Assembly: GCA_046154695.1 (NCBI GenBank)
Contig: JBJXFI010000200.1
Location: 1 to 6,948 of the forward strand
Origin: DALYLB01 sp046154695
GTDB lineage: Bacteria; Acidobacteriota; Blastocatellia; RBC074
Length of the DNA stretch: 6,948 nt
Direction of reading: 5' to 3'
Shown here: positions 6,897 to 6,948 of the stretch, piece by piece
How positions within the stretch are numbered: position 1 is the stretch's first letter
How the letters are laid out: each line of letters begins with the position of its first letter
The notes under the pieces: generated by a model
What the model was told of the DNA's origin: nothing
Database searches by the model: none
Seen by the model: the letters and a program-made list of their open reading frames with translations, nothing else
Translations under genes and position numbers: made by a program

Positions 6897-6948
6897 TGCC
6901 TCAACCCGCGAAGCGGGTGGCAGCATATAGCCTGGGGTGAAGGCGAAG
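6897..6948. repeat. Hairpin and putative dispersed intergenic repeat, cut by the window end
   Basis: TGCC TCA ACCCGC GAA GCGGGT GGCA (6897-6922) forms a stem of 6 bp plus 4 bp with a three-base bulge and a GAA loop. The following CAGCATATAGCCTGGGGTGAAGGC resembles, from memory, abundant non-coding repeats found between genes in acidobacterial and planctomycete genomes, which often continue into a matching CCCCAGG. That partner would lie outside the window. It starts 65 bp after the receptor stop, a typical place for such elements, and could double as a 3' structure for that transcript although it lacks a U-tract. Confidence 0.45.

Overview
The window most likely comes from an acidobacterium of the Solibacter/Bryobacter group (order Bryobacterales). 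Three things point there. One gene carries a C-terminal domain resembling the 'Solibacter uncharacterized C-terminal domain' family (TIGR03437). The second large gene is an Oar-like TonB-dependent receptor with a carboxypeptidase-regulatory N-terminal domain, a family that is expanded in these bacteria. The base composition is high-GC with GC-rich third codon positions. The assignment rests on recalled family features, not on a search.

Layout. Bases 2-127 (+) hold the last 41 codons of an unidentified gene cut by the window edge. It converges, with a 24-bp gap, on a large minus-strand gene (3097 to 152). That gene encodes a 981-residue exported protein with a hydrazine-synthase-alpha-like (HzsA-related) beta-propeller body, one c-type heme motif (CSNCH) and a TIGR03437-like tail. 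Its start is fixed by a perfect AGGAGG site, and its N-terminus is encoded by three 15-bp tandem repeats. Just upstream, 43 bp away and on the same strand, is a 54-codon reading frame (3305 to 3141). It looks like the first ~19 residues of a SAM-dependent methyltransferase joined in frame to the last ~35, with the whole catalytic core missing. A 376-bp divergent intergenic region follows. It contains a plausible sigma-70 promoter facing the minus-strand genes, a direct repeat with two G6 tracts, and a perfect 12-bp inverted repeat. On the plus strand, 3682-6831 encodes a complete 1049-residue Oar-like outer-membrane receptor. The last ~50 bp hold a hairpin and the start of what looks like a dispersed intergenic repeat, cut by the window end.

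How the parts may work together. The minus-strand transcript would produce an exported monohaem protein, with the methyltransferase remnant as its first, probably non-functional, cistron. The plus-strand gene would produce an outer-membrane transporter. Both large products act in the cell envelope and share a divergent control region, but nothing in the sequence proves a joint pathway. The oddest points are the collapsed methyltransferase, the HzsA-like/haem/TIGR03437 fusion, and the perfect hairpin in the receptor leader. I see no CRISPR array, tRNA, rRNA, transposase or defence system.
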